Source of the DNA: Nocardioides aromaticivorans
Lineage (GTDB): Bacteria; Actinomycetota; Actinomycetes; Propionibacteriales; Nocardioidaceae
DNA length: 64,000 nt
NCBI RefSeq assembly: GCF_013408525.1
Contig: NZ_JACBZM010000001.1
Location: 3,472,001-3,536,000 of the forward strand
Direction of reading: 5' to 3'
Shown here: piece after piece, positions 16,770 through 26,704 of the stretch
Position numbering within the stretch: position 1 is the first letter of the stretch
Layout: each line of letters begins with the position of its first letter
Notes under the pieces: model-generated
Told to the model about the DNA's origin: nothing
Seen by the model: the letters and a program-made list of their open reading frames with translations, nothing else
Database searches by the model: none
Position numbers and translations under genes: made by a program

Positions 16770-18004
16770 TGAATCGGGGATCGATCGTCGTCGGCCTGCT
16801 CTCGGTCGCCCTCGTCGGCGGCGCCGCGGCGGCCGTGGAGCGGACGGGCGACTACGAGGTCCGCGCCGTACTGCCCAATGCGGGCAACCTCTTCGTCGGC
16901 AGCTCGGTGATGTACGACGGCTACGAGGCCGGCAGCGTCAAGGACATCGAGGTCAAGGACGGCAAGGCGCTGGTCACGCTGACCCTGGACGACGAGTTCG
17001 TGCCGCTCCACGACGGGGCGACGGTCGAGGTGGTGTGGAAGGCAGCCCTGGGCGAGCGGCTGGTCCGCGTGGTCGACGGTGCGGAGAAGAACGCGGAGCT
17101 GCCGGAGGGGGCGATGCTCGCGGGTGTCCAGCGTGAGCCGGTCGAGCTGGACGCCGTCCTGTCCGCGCTCGACGCACCGACCCGCAAGCACCTGTCGTCG
17201 CTGGTGAGCCGGCTGCAGGAGACCCTCCAGGGGCGGGAGAGCGACGCCAACGCGAGCCTGAAGGCCGCGGGCCCGGCGCTGGAGCAGCTGGGCGCGGTGC
17301 TGCGGGAGGTCGGCACCGACGGCGAGGCGATCAAGCAGATCGTCACCCAGTTCAACGAGACCATGGAGATCCTGGCCTCGCGCGGGGACAGCCTGGAGCA
17401 GGTGGTCACCTCGCTCGCCTCGGCGACCGACACGATCGCCGCCCAGGAGCGCAGCGTCGGGAGCACGCTGCACAAGCTGCCGCCGGTGCTCGACAAGGCC
17501 AACGCCACGCTGGCCCGGGTGCCCGGCACCGTCGACAAGACCCTGCCGCTGCTGGAGGACCTGGCGCCGGCGACCGGCAGCCTCGAGTCCGTCTCGCGCG
17601 ACCTGCGCCCGCTCCTGCAGGACCTGCGTCCGACGGTCGGCGACCTGCGTCCGACCCTCGACCGGCTGTCCCAGCTGCTCGGGATCACGCCCGGCCTGCT
17701 CGACGGCAGCACGGCTGCCGCACCCGACGCCGACGACGCGATGACCGGCCTCACGCCGGTGCTCGACTTCCTGCGCCCGTACACGCCGGAGATCACCGGC
17801 TGGGCCACCAACTGGGGCTCGGCGGGCGGCAACCGCGACAACCAGGGCCACTACGTCCGGTTCCTCATCCAGGCCGGCCTGGAGAGCGTCATCCCCAGCC
17901 CGACCGGCAAGCCCGGCCCCGGCATCACCCAGAACCTGACCCCCGACCCGGGTTCGCCCGTCGGCCAGCCGTGGACCGACGCCTACGGAAGCGAGATGCG
18001 ATGA
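16769..18004 (+). CDS. mceA: Mce/MlaD substrate-binding protein, first of six
   Basis: A 411-residue envelope protein: an N-terminal membrane anchor (about residues 5-25), one MlaD domain (about 30-110, with VMYDGYEAGSVKDIEV), then a long helical region and a proline-rich tail. Mce proteins form the hexameric tube that carries lipid across the envelope. The letter is by position only. Its start overlaps the ATPase stop (TGATG), and its own stop overlaps the next start by four bases (ATGA). Confidence 0.9.
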   Translation: MNRGSIVVGLLSVALVGGAAAAVERTGDYEVRAVLPNAGNLFVGSSVMYDGYEAGSVKDIEVKDGKALVTLTLDDEFVPLHDGATVEVVWKAALGERLVRVVDGAEKNAELPEGAMLAGVQREPVELDAVLSALDAPTRKHLSSLVSRLQETLQGRESDANASLKAAGPALEQLGAVLREVGTDGEAIKQIVTQFNETMEILASRGDSLEQVVTSLASATDTIAAQERSVGSTLHKLPPVLDKANATLARVPGTVDKTLPLLEDLAPATGSLESVSRDLRPLLQDLRPTVGDLRPTLDRLSQLLGITPGLLDGSTAAAPDADDAMTGLTPVLDFLRPYTPEITGWATNWGSAGGNRDNQGHYVRFLIQAGLESVIPSPTGKPGPGITQNLTPDPGSPVGQPWTDAYGSEMR

Positions 18005-19359
18005 ACACCGCGAAGGACGTCGGTCGCGCCGGCCTCGTGGCCGTGCTGATCGCCGCCGCCGTCACGGCCGTGGCCGCGAGGGCCGGCAAGGACGACGCGG
18101 ACGTGGTCACGGCGCAGTTCGCCTCGGCTGCGCCCCTGGTCGAGGGCAACCAGGTCAAGATCGACGGCGTCGTCGTCGGGTCGGTGAAGAGCCTGAAGGT
18201 CGTCGACGGGCTGGCCGAGGTCGCCCTCGAGCTCGACGACGAGGCGCGACCGCTGCACGAGGACGCCCGGCTGACCATCCGCCCGGTCAGCCTCCTCGGC
18301 GAGCGGTACGTCGACCTCGACCGCGGCAGCCCCGACGCTCCGCTCCTCGACGAGGACACGGTGATCCCGGTCGCCCAGACGGCCACGTCGGTCGGCCTCG
18401 ACGAGGCGCTCAACACCGTCGACCAGCCCACCGGAGAAGGCCTGCGCGCGTTGCTCTCGACCCTCGGCGAGGGCATGCAGGGCAACGGGGAGAACGTCGA
18501 CGAGGCACTGCGGCTGCTGTCGCCGAGCCTGAAGGACACCCGTGCGATGGCGGCGGTGCTCGACGAGCACAACGAGCTGCTGTCGCGGCTGATCACCAAC
18601 TTCGAGCCCGTGGCGAGCGCGCTCGCCACCCGCGACGGCGAGGCGATGGACCAGCTCGTCGACTCCTCGGACAAGGTGCTCACCGCGGTCCGGGAGCGGC
18701 AGGCGAAGCTGGAGCAGACCCTCGACAAGCTGCCCGGCACGCTCCGCGTGCTCCGCACGACCCTCGGCAACCTCCGTTCGGCGGCCGACGACACGGCCCC
18801 CACGCTGGCGGAGCTGCGCCCGCTGACCGACAAGCTGCCGGTGCTGGCCACCGAGCTGCGGGCGTTCTCCGACGCCCTCGACCCGGCGCTCGCGACGTCC
18901 GAGCCGGTGCTGCGCAAGGCCGACGAGCTGCTGAAGGCGGCGGCCCCGGTCGCCGCGGACGCCCGCCGCGCGGGGGGAGGCCTCGCGACCAGCACCGACG
19001 GCGTCCAGCGGCTGACGAAGGCGATCACCCGCAACCGTGAGGACGTCTTCAACTACATCCGCTACTGGGCGCTGACCACCAACGGGTACGACGGCCTCTC
19101 GCACTACTTCCGGGCGCACTACGTCGTCGACCCCGACACGATCCTGGGCCTGCTGCCGGTCGCCGGCACCAAGCCGTCGGCCGCGAAGCCGAAGGGCAGC
19201 GGCACCGGCGACAAGCCGGCCACGCCGAAGTCCGGAGGCCTGCTCGACGGGCTCGACGGCGTGCTCGGAGGACTGCTGCAGCCGAAGGGCGACAGCGCCA
19301 CCGGGCTGAGCGAGCAGCAGGAGCTCGACCTGCTCGGCCTGCTGCTGGGAGGCAAGTGA
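18001..19359 (+). CDS. mceB: Mce/MlaD protein, second of six
   Basis: A 452-residue protein with an N-terminal hydrophobic anchor (about residues 8-26), an MlaD domain (APLVEGNQVKIDGVVVGSVK at about 48-67) and a long coiled helical stretch. The C-terminus is low-complexity and rich in Lys, Gly, Ser and Pro before a leucine-rich end. The lysine-rich disordered tail is not typical of the other five and could contact the cell wall or a partner. It starts inside the previous stop (ATGA). The letter reflects order only. Confidence 0.88.
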   Translation: MNTAKDVGRAGLVAVLIAAAVTAVAARAGKDDADVVTAQFASAAPLVEGNQVKIDGVVVGSVKSLKVVDGLAEVALELDDEARPLHEDARLTIRPVSLLGERYVDLDRGSPDAPLLDEDTVIPVAQTATSVGLDEALNTVDQPTGEGLRALLSTLGEGMQGNGENVDEALRLLSPSLKDTRAMAAVLDEHNELLSRLITNFEPVASALATRDGEAMDQLVDSSDKVLTAVRERQAKLEQTLDKLPGTLRVLRTTLGNLRSAADDTAPTLAELRPLTDKLPVLATELRAFSDALDPALATSEPVLRKADELLKAAAPVAADARRAGGGLATSTDGVQRLTKAITRNREDVFNYIRYWALTTNGYDGLSHYFRAHYVVDPDTILGLLPVAGTKPSAAKPKGSGTGDKPATPKSGGLLDGLDGVLGGLLQPKGDSATGLSEQQELDLLGLLLGGK

Positions 19360-20594
19360 TGACCGACAACGCCCTGCTCTCGTGGCTGCGCAGCCCGCTC
19401 GGCATCGGCACCGCCGTGCTCGTGCTCTTCGGCGGCGCCGTGGTCTTCGGGCTCAACGCCACGCACGGCATGCCGCTCGCGGAGCGCCGCGAGGTCCGTG
19501 TCGAGTTCGACGACCTCAGCGGCCTCAACACCGGTGACGACGTGCGGATCGCCGGCAACCGGGTCGGGTACGTCGACGAGCTGCTCCTCGAGGACGGCAG
19601 GGCGATCGCCGTCCTCAAGCTCGACGACCCCGACACCAAGCTCTACGAGAACGCCGAGGCGGCGCGCATCTCCGACCGGTCCGGCCTCGGCCAGAAGTTC
19701 GTGACCCTCGACCCGGGCGACCCGTCCACGGGCCCGCTGCGCGGTGACGAGGTGATCCCGGCCAGCCAGACGGTCAAGACCGAGGACATCAACGAGCTGC
19801 TCGACGTCCTCGACCCGAAGACGCGCGAGGCGGCGGCCACCACCCTGCAGAACCTCGGCGGCGGCATGATCGGCCACGAGCAGGACCTCCACGAGCTCGC
19901 CCGCAACGCACCCGGCATCCTCACCTCCACCGGCGAGGTGTCCGAGGCCCTCGCGGCGCAGGGCGGCGTACCGCTGGGGGACATGCTCGAGTCGGCCGAC
20001 CGGCTCAGCGGCCGGCTGGCCACGCGCGACGACGAGCTCGCGGCGCTGGTCGACGAGATGGCCGTGACCGTGGACGCGTTCGGAGCCGACGACGGCAACC
20101 AGGTCCGGGCCTCGCTCGACCAGGCCCCCGACACCCTCGACGCCGCCCACTCGGCGCTGACCGGGCTGGACGAGCCGCTCGCCGACCTGGCCGTCGCGAT
20201 GCGGCAGGTCCGACCCGGGGCGACGGCGCTCGGCCGTGCGACCCCCGACCTGCGGGCCTTCCTGCGCGAGTCCCTGACGCCGCTGCGGAAGGTGCCGGGC
20301 GTCAACGAGGACGCCGAGCGCGGCGTCGTCGCCCTCGACGGCCTGGTCACCGACCTGCGGCCGCTGGTGCACCAGCTGATCAAGACCGGTGACAGCGCGG
20401 CGCCCGTCGCGAGCGTGGTCGGCGACTACGCCGAGGACATCGCCTACTTCCACACCAACGCGTCCGGTGCCCTGTCCAGCGGTGACCGGGCCGGCCACTG
20501 GCTGCGGATCCTGCTCCTGCCCGGCGCCGAGTCGTTGGGCGTCCCCGGCGCGGCGACGCGCGATCCCTACCCGGCCCCGGGGGAGACCCGATGA
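19359..20594 (+). CDS. mceC: Mce/MlaD protein, third of six
   Basis: A 411-residue Mce protein with an N-terminal anchor (about residues 12-33), an MlaD domain (LSGLNTGDDVRIAGNRVG) and a long helical body. The C-terminus ends in DPYPAPGETR; the same YPAPG motif recurs near the end of the sixth Mce protein. I use the ATG at 19359 (TGATG with the previous stop); a GTG three bases earlier would overlap by four and cannot be excluded. Confidence 0.88.
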   Translation: MTDNALLSWLRSPLGIGTAVLVLFGGAVVFGLNATHGMPLAERREVRVEFDDLSGLNTGDDVRIAGNRVGYVDELLLEDGRAIAVLKLDDPDTKLYENAEAARISDRSGLGQKFVTLDPGDPSTGPLRGDEVIPASQTVKTEDINELLDVLDPKTREAAATTLQNLGGGMIGHEQDLHELARNAPGILTSTGEVSEALAAQGGVPLGDMLESADRLSGRLATRDDELAALVDEMAVTVDAFGADDGNQVRASLDQAPDTLDAAHSALTGLDEPLADLAVAMRQVRPGATALGRATPDLRAFLRESLTPLRKVPGVNEDAERGVVALDGLVTDLRPLVHQLIKTGDSAAPVASVVGDYAEDIAYFHTNASGALSSGDRAGHWLRILLLPGAESLGVPGAATRDPYPAPGETR

Positions 20595-21871
20595 ACAGCA
20601 AGCCCCGACTCAGCGCCCTGAGCCTCGGCAGGATCTTCGTGGCGGTGGCCGCGGTGTCCGGCGCGCTCCTCTTCCAGAAGGCACAGCTGGCCGCCATGCT
20701 GCGGCCCGGCGACACGGTGCAGATCCAGTTCAGCGAGGCGCACCGGCTGCGCACCTCGGTCTCCGACGTGAAGATGTCGGGTGTCGACATCGGCGTCGTC
20801 CGCTCGGTCGAGGACGAGGACGGTGTCACCACCGTGACCGTCAAGGTCGACGACGACACCCGCAAGGCCATGGGTACGGCGCCCTCGGCCCGCGTGCGCC
20901 CGACGACCCTGCTCGGCGGCAACTACTACGTCGAGATCGTGCCGGGCGGCCGGCGCGGCGAGTTCGAGGGGACCATCCCCGTCGAGCGCACCGAGCTCCC
21001 CGTCGAGCTCGACGGCGTCGCCAGCGCCTTCCCCGCCGACGCCCGCACGGGCGTGCGCAGCAGCACGAAGGCCCTCGACAGCACCCTCGACGAGGGCGGC
21101 ACCCGCGCGCTGCGGGAGATCCTGGAGTCGGCGCCCGGCACCCTTCGGTCGACCGACGACGTGCTGCGCGCCCTGCAGGGCACGTCGCCGCGCACCGACC
21201 TCGCGGACCTGGTCCGGGGCGGCGAGAACGCCTCCACGGTGCTGTCGTCGGAGAACGCCCGGCTGGGCGACACGGTCGACGCACTGGCCACCACCGCCCG
21301 CGTCCTCGAGGTCCGGCGCCACGACGTCGCCGAGGCGGCCCGGACGATGCCGGCCAGCCTCGACGAGACGGCCTCCCTGCTCGACAGCCTCGACGGCGTG
21401 CTCGCGTCGCTGGAGGCCACGGCCGACCCGGCCCGGCCGTCGGTGCGCGAGCTGGCCCGGCTGCTCGACCACGCCGACCCGGTGCTGGGTCGCGCGCGGC
21501 CCGTCGTACGCGACCTGCGCGGGGTGCTGCGCGACGCGCGCCCGCTCGTGACCACCCTCATCCCGATCAGCCGCGACCTCGACGCCACCGTCGACAACGT
21601 CCGCGGGCCGGTGCTGGACCGGGTCAACGGCCCGATCGTCGACCAGCTCACGTCGTCGTGGCACGGCACCGGCGAGTACGAGGGCGGCGGCGCGGACCGC
21701 CCGCTCTACAAGGAGACCGGCTACATGTTCGCCAACCTCACGCAGGCCAACATGATGGACGAGAACGGCTCGATGGTCTCGTTCCTCCCCGGCATGGGGC
21801 CCGGCTCGCTCGCCGGCCTGCCGATCAGCCTCGAGGACCTCCTGGTGGCGCTGACCAAGGGAGGCCAGTGA
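20591..21871 (+). CDS. mceD: Mce/MlaD protein, fourth of six
   Basis: A 426-residue Mce protein: an N-terminal anchor (about residues 10-35), an MlaD domain (VSDVKMSGVDIGVVRSV) and a long helical region. Unlike the others its C-terminus carries an extra segment of about 60 residues after the helices (YKETGYMFANLTQANMMDEN and following), which may be a capping or partner-binding part. ATGA overlap upstream and TGATG overlap downstream place it firmly inside the coupled operon. Confidence 0.88.
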   Translation: MNSKPRLSALSLGRIFVAVAAVSGALLFQKAQLAAMLRPGDTVQIQFSEAHRLRTSVSDVKMSGVDIGVVRSVEDEDGVTTVTVKVDDDTRKAMGTAPSARVRPTTLLGGNYYVEIVPGGRRGEFEGTIPVERTELPVELDGVASAFPADARTGVRSSTKALDSTLDEGGTRALREILESAPGTLRSTDDVLRALQGTSPRTDLADLVRGGENASTVLSSENARLGDTVDALATTARVLEVRRHDVAEAARTMPASLDETASLLDSLDGVLASLEATADPARPSVRELARLLDHADPVLGRARPVVRDLRGVLRDARPLVTTLIPISRDLDATVDNVRGPVLDRVNGPIVDQLTSSWHGTGEYEGGGADRPLYKETGYMFANLTQANMMDENGSMVSFLPGMGPGSLAGLPISLEDLLVALTKGGQ

Positions 21872-23088
21872 TGCGCAGCTCGGTGACGAAGTTCTGGGAG
21901 CGGGCTCGCAGCGAGCCCGGCCTCGGCCGCAACCTGGTCGCGTTCGCGGTCCTCGTCGTGCTCGGTACGGCGGTCGGCGGCTACTTCCTCGCGCACGAGC
22001 GGTTCAACCCGCCGTGGGAGGACAGGTACACCCTCTACGTCGACCTCGACGAGGCCGCCGGGGTCAGCCCCGGCAACGGGCAGGAGGTGCGGATCGCCGG
22101 CGTACCGGTCGGCGACATCCGGGGCACCGACATCACCGCTGACGGGATGGCGCGGCTCGAGCTGCGCATCGACGACGGCCAGGTCGTGCACCAGGACGCC
22201 CGGGTGCTGCTGCGGCCGAAGAGCCCGCTCAACGACATGTACATCGAGATCAGCCCCGGCACGGGTGACGCTCCGGTGCTCGCCGACGGGGACACGATCC
22301 CGGTCGACCAGACGGTCTCGCCGATCCAGGTCGACGACGTGCTCGCGCACCTGGACACCAACACCCAGGCGGCGATGAGCTCGCTCTTCGCCGAGTCCGA
22401 CGTCGCCCTGGTCAGCGCGCCGAAGACGCTGCCGGCCGGCCTCGACCAGACCAACGCGCTGCTGGAGGAGCTCGCGCCGGTGATGGACCGGCTCGAGACC
22501 CGGCGCAAGAACCTGGCCCGCCTCGTCAACGCCCTCGCCGAGGTCTCGTCCGCGGCCGGCACCAACGACGTGCGGCTGGAGCGGATGGCCAGCTCGCTGA
22601 GCGCCACGCTGGGCACCCTGTCGGGCAAGCGCGAGAACCTCGACGCCACGCTCGCCCAGCTGCCCGAGCTGTCCCGCGACCTGCGCTCCACGTCGAGCAG
22701 CGTCGTGGCCCTGGCCGAGCAGCTCGACCCGACGCTCGACGACGTGCGCAAGGCGAGCGACGAGCTGCCCGGCGCGCTGAGGAGCTTCAACGGCAGCGTC
22801 GACGAGCTCGACGACTTCATCCGCGAGGCGAAGCCGGTCCTCGACAAGGCCGGGCCGGTCGTGGGCGACCTGCGCGCGGCGTCGCCCGACCTCCGGCGGA
22901 TCGCCGGTGACCTGCGCCCGATCACGGCCGACACCCAGCCGCTGACGCAGATGCTCGTGCCGCGCCTCGACGACCTCGCGGCCTTCGTCTACAACACCAA
23001 CTCCGTGGTCAGCCTCCGCGACGCCAACCGCGGCATCCTGCGAGGCCTCTTCCAGCTCTCGCCCGAAACCGTGGGAGGACTCGGCTGA
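21871..23088 (+). CDS. mceE: Mce/MlaD protein, fifth of six
   Basis: A 405-residue Mce protein with an N-terminal anchor (about residues 20-42), an MlaD domain (GVSPGNGQEVRIAGVPVG) and helices to the end. In mycobacteria the fifth Mce protein is usually a lipoprotein. Here there is no cysteine near the N-terminus, so it is not lipidated and is held by an uncleaved helix. Both junctions are one-base TGATG overlaps. Confidence 0.88.
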   Translation: MRSSVTKFWERARSEPGLGRNLVAFAVLVVLGTAVGGYFLAHERFNPPWEDRYTLYVDLDEAAGVSPGNGQEVRIAGVPVGDIRGTDITADGMARLELRIDDGQVVHQDARVLLRPKSPLNDMYIEISPGTGDAPVLADGDTIPVDQTVSPIQVDDVLAHLDTNTQAAMSSLFAESDVALVSAPKTLPAGLDQTNALLEELAPVMDRLETRRKNLARLVNALAEVSSAAGTNDVRLERMASSLSATLGTLSGKRENLDATLAQLPELSRDLRSTSSSVVALAEQLDPTLDDVRKASDELPGALRSFNGSVDELDDFIREAKPVLDKAGPVVGDLRAASPDLRRIAGDLRPITADTQPLTQMLVPRLDDLAAFVYNTNSVVSLRDANRGILRGLFQLSPETVGGLG

Positions 23089-24377
23089 TGCGCATCCCCT
23101 ACCAGGCCGTCCCGAAGCTCCGCGGCCTCACGCTGCTGGCCTTCCTCGCCGTCTGCACGCTGATCATCAGCTTCCTGTGGACCCAGGCCGGCGGGAAGAT
23201 CCCGGCCCTGTCCCGCTCCGGCTACCAGCTCACCGTCCCGTACGACGACATCGACAACCTCGTCTTCCAGTCGGACGTGCGCATCGCCGGTGTCGAGGTC
23301 GGGCAGGTCGAGAGGATCGAGGTCGACGGCGACAAGGCGATGGTCACCCTCGAGCTCGACGACGACGTCGTACCCCTGCACGAGGGGGCGGTGATCACGA
23401 TCCGCAACAAGACGATGATCGAGGAGACCTACCTCGAGATCGTCGACGGCGACGGATCCGCGTACGCCGACGGCGACACCCTGCCCGCCAGCGCGGCGAA
23501 GGGCAGCGTGCAGCTCAACGACGTGCTCACCAGCCTCGACGCGAGGACGCGCAAGGACCTCTCCGGCCTGATCCGGTCCGGCGGTGAGTCGACCAAGGGG
23601 ACCCGCGAGGACGTCGACGCCGTGCTCACCGGCCTCGGCGACCTCGGGGAGAACGCCGGCGCACTGGAGGCCCTCGCGCAGCAGTCCGACGACCTGCGGC
23701 AGCTGGTGAAGAGCTCGACCGTCGTCCTCGACGCGCTCGACACGCAGCAGGGACGGATCGTCGACCTGACCCGCGACGCGCAGACCCTCACCGCGGTCAC
23801 CGCGGGCCACGAGCAGGACGTCGAGGCCCTCATGCGGGCGCTGCCGCCGCTGCTGGTCACGACGGAGAAGGCCAGCGACAGCCTCGCCGCGCTGACCACG
23901 CCGCTGGGCACCGTGTCGCACAACCTGCGCGGTGCCGCCCCCGACCTGAGCGCGGCGCTGCTCGAGCTGCCGGCGACGACCGAGGACCTGCGCGGGATGC
24001 TCCCGTCGCTCGACACGACCCTCGACCGGGCGCCCGCGACGCTGACCCGGCTGAGCCCGCTGCGCAAGGCCGCCAGCCCGCTGCTGGAGACCCTCCAGGT
24101 CAACATGGCCGACCTCAACCCGATGCTGGCCTACCTGCAGCCCTACGGCCGCGACCTCGTCTCCTACTGGACCAACTTCATCGGCTTCGTCGGCTCGTCC
24201 GACACCAACGGCCCGATCGCCCGGGTCAAGCCGATCCTCGGGGTCAGCTCGCTCAACCTGCCGCTCGACGCCAGCCCGACGACGATGTACAACCCCTACC
24301 CGGCGCCGGGCGCCCACAACGACCCGGAGGAGTTCACCGGGGAGTACCCGCGCATCGAAGAGGACCCGATCCCCTGA
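23088..24377 (+). CDS. mceF: Mce/MlaD protein, sixth of six
   Basis: A 429-residue Mce protein: an N-terminal anchor (about residues 12-32, with one cysteine but no lipobox), an MlaD domain (NLVFQSDVRIAGVEVGQVER), a helical body and a proline-rich C-terminus with MYNPYPAPGAHND. Six Mce proteins is the number of a canonical actinobacterial mce operon. The junctions on both sides are TGATG, so the downstream MMPL gene is coupled to it. Confidence 0.9.
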   Translation: MRIPYQAVPKLRGLTLLAFLAVCTLIISFLWTQAGGKIPALSRSGYQLTVPYDDIDNLVFQSDVRIAGVEVGQVERIEVDGDKAMVTLELDDDVVPLHEGAVITIRNKTMIEETYLEIVDGDGSAYADGDTLPASAAKGSVQLNDVLTSLDARTRKDLSGLIRSGGESTKGTREDVDAVLTGLGDLGENAGALEALAQQSDDLRQLVKSSTVVLDALDTQQGRIVDLTRDAQTLTAVTAGHEQDVEALMRALPPLLVTTEKASDSLAALTTPLGTVSHNLRGAAPDLSAALLELPATTEDLRGMLPSLDTTLDRAPATLTRLSPLRKAASPLLETLQVNMADLNPMLAYLQPYGRDLVSYWTNFIGFVGSSDTNGPIARVKPILGVSSLNLPLDASPTTMYNPYPAPGAHNDPEEFTGEYPRIEEDPIP

Positions 24378-26704
24378 TGAGCCTGCTGCGCCGGGCACTG
24401 CCCGCCCCGAGGACACCGCGGCCACGCACCCTGCCTGGCGTGGCCGCGGCCCTCGGCGTGCTGGCGGTGCTCGCCGCCCTGCTCGTCCCCGGCCTGCTCC
24501 GCGTGGAGGTGGAGACCGGCGTCAACGAGTTCGTCCCGGCCGGCGACCCGGTCGCGCGGGCCACGTCGGAGATGGCCGCGCAGTTCGGGGGCGACCCGGT
24601 CGTCGTACTCATCGAGTCGGCGAAGCCGCGTGAGCTGCTGCTCAAGGAGAACCTCCCGGCGCTGCTGCAGCTCGAGGGGGAGCTGGCCGCGCTGCCGCAC
24701 GTGAAGGCCGTGTACGGGCCGGGCACCGTGCTCAACCAGATCGCCGGCCAGGCGCAGGACCTGCTCGCCGAGCTCGGCGGCTACCGCGACGGGCTGCGGG
24801 CGAAGGCGGAGGCGCAGGCACGCAAGCGCCGCGCCTCGCCGGAGGAGGTCGCGGCGGCGGGCGTACGGGCCACGCAGGCCTTCGACGAGAGGTACGCCGC
24901 CCTGCTCGCGAAGGGCATGCCCGGCGGCCTCCCCACCCTCCACAACCAGGCGTTCGTGGACCGGGTGATCTTCAACGACGAGGGCGATCCCCGCCCGCAG
25001 TGGGACTTCCTGGTGCCCCGGCCCGACGCGGTCGCGCTGCTCGTCCGCCCCGACGCATCGCTGCCGCAGAGCGACACCGAGGACCTCGTCGCGGCGGTCG
25101 ACGCGGCCGTGCGCGACAGCGACCTGAAGGCCAGCAGCACCACCGTCACCGGCATCCCGACGGTCGTCGCAGCGCTGGGGGAGCAGGTCCGGCACGAGGT
25201 GCCACTGCTCGGCGGGCTCGCCGTCGTCGCCGTCGGGGCGTGGTTCCTGCTGACCAGCTGGACCCGCCGCCGGCTGCGCCTGCTGCCGCTCGGAGCGAGC
25301 CTGCTCGGCACCGCGGTCACGCTCTCCGTAGCGGGCTGGGCCGGGCGCCCGCTCGCGCTCACGGCGGTCGCGTTCCTGCCCGTCCTGCTGGGCATCGGCT
25401 CCGACTTCATGACCTACCTGCACCGCAACGCCGGGCCGCGCACGGTGCTCGCGGCGGCGCTCGCCTCGGCCGCCGGCTTCGGGGCGCTCGCGGTCGCGCC
25501 GGTCCCGGCCGTCGCGGACCTCGGCGTCAGCCTTGCGGTGGGCCTGCTGGTGACCGTGCTCGTGTCCCTGGGCATCCACCGCTGGGGTCCGGCCGAGCCG
25601 GAGCTCCCAGCGGCGCCGGCCTCGCCCGACGCGTCGCGTCCGGCGCCGGGTGGCCTGGCGCGATCGACCCGGATCTCGATCCTGCTCGTGCCCGTCCTCG
25701 CCGCGGTCGGCGGCTGGGCGATCTTCCCCTCGCTGTCCCTCCAGTCCGACCTCACCTCGCTCGCCTCCGGCCTCCCCGAGTACGACGAGGCGCGCGGCGT
25801 CGAGCGCGTGCTCGGCGCCTCGGGCGAGGTCGCCTTCGTCGTCCGCGGCGACGACGTGCTCGACGCCGAGAGCTTCGCCTGGATGAGCCGGACCCGCCGC
25901 GACGTCATCGCCGAGCACGGCGACGAGCTGAGCGCGGTGCTGTCGCCGGGCGACGTGCTGTCCTTCCTCGGCGGGGAGCCGGAGGCCTCCCAGGTGGACG
26001 CCGCGCTGCGGCTGCTGCCGCCCTATCTCGCCTCCAGCGTGGTGAGCCCGGACCGGCGGACGGCCGTGATGACCTACGGCGTCGACCTCGACGACGTGGA
26101 GCGGCTGGCCGTGCTGCGCGACTACCTCGACGACGTGGCCGCCACCGCGCCCGCGTCGGTCGACGTGGAGGTCGCCGGGCTGCCGATGGTCGCGGTGTCC
26201 GCGCAGGAGGCGATGGACGACGAGCGGCTGCTCGGCGCGGTGCTCGGCATCGTCGCCGCCGGCCTGGCCCTGCTCGCGCTCCTGCCCGAGCGGAGGGTCG
26301 CGCTCGTCGCGATGCTCTCGGCCGCGGTCGCCTCGGGCCTGGTCGCGCTCGGCATCGCGGTCACCGGGGTGGCGCTGACGCCCATGACCGCCGGCCTCGG
26401 CTCGTTGACGGCCGCGGTCGCCTGCGAGTTCACGGTCCTGCTCGCGCTCGCCCAGCGCAGGGGAGACCGGATGCTCGCCCGCGCGGTCGACCTCGCCGCG
26501 GCCGCGTCGGCCACCGGCTACGCCGTGCTGGCCGTGTCGGACCTCGGCCTGATCCGCGGGTTCGGGGTGCTGCTCGCCGTGACCGTCGCGGTCGCGCTGG
26601 GCGCCTCGCGGCTGCTCGTCTGGGCGCTCCTGCCGGCGGCGACGCCGCGGGAGCGGGCGGGCGTCGTACACGAAGAGACACCGAAGGTGCTGGAGAAGGT
26701 GTGA
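24377..26704 (+). CDS. MMPL/RND-family lipid transporter coupled to the mce operon
   Basis: A 775-residue RND-superfamily protein with the MMPL layout: one N-terminal helix, an extracytoplasmic domain of about 200 residues, a cluster of about five helices, a second extracytoplasmic domain and a final helix cluster. GIGSDFMTYLHR resembles the MMPL/HpnN motif that carries the proton-relay aspartate. MMPL proteins move lipids across or out of the membrane using the proton gradient. Its start overlaps the sixth Mce stop (TGATG) and its stop overlaps the foldase start, so it is made together with the importer. Confidence 0.87.
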   Translation: MSLLRRALPAPRTPRPRTLPGVAAALGVLAVLAALLVPGLLRVEVETGVNEFVPAGDPVARATSEMAAQFGGDPVVVLIESAKPRELLLKENLPALLQLEGELAALPHVKAVYGPGTVLNQIAGQAQDLLAELGGYRDGLRAKAEAQARKRRASPEEVAAAGVRATQAFDERYAALLAKGMPGGLPTLHNQAFVDRVIFNDEGDPRPQWDFLVPRPDAVALLVRPDASLPQSDTEDLVAAVDAAVRDSDLKASSTTVTGIPTVVAALGEQVRHEVPLLGGLAVVAVGAWFLLTSWTRRRLRLLPLGASLLGTAVTLSVAGWAGRPLALTAVAFLPVLLGIGSDFMTYLHRNAGPRTVLAAALASAAGFGALAVAPVPAVADLGVSLAVGLLVTVLVSLGIHRWGPAEPELPAAPASPDASRPAPGGLARSTRISILLVPVLAAVGGWAIFPSLSLQSDLTSLASGLPEYDEARGVERVLGASGEVAFVVRGDDVLDAESFAWMSRTRRDVIAEHGDELSAVLSPGDVLSFLGGEPEASQVDAALRLLPPYLASSVVSPDRRTAVMTYGVDLDDVERLAVLRDYLDDVAATAPASVDVEVAGLPMVAVSAQEAMDDERLLGAVLGIVAAGLALLALLPERRVALVAMLSAAVASGLVALGIAVTGVALTPMTAGLGSLTAAVACEFTVLLALAQRRGDRMLARAVDLAAAASATGYAVLAVSDLGLIRGFGVLLAVTVAVALGASRLLVWALLPAATPRERAGVVHEETPKVLEKV

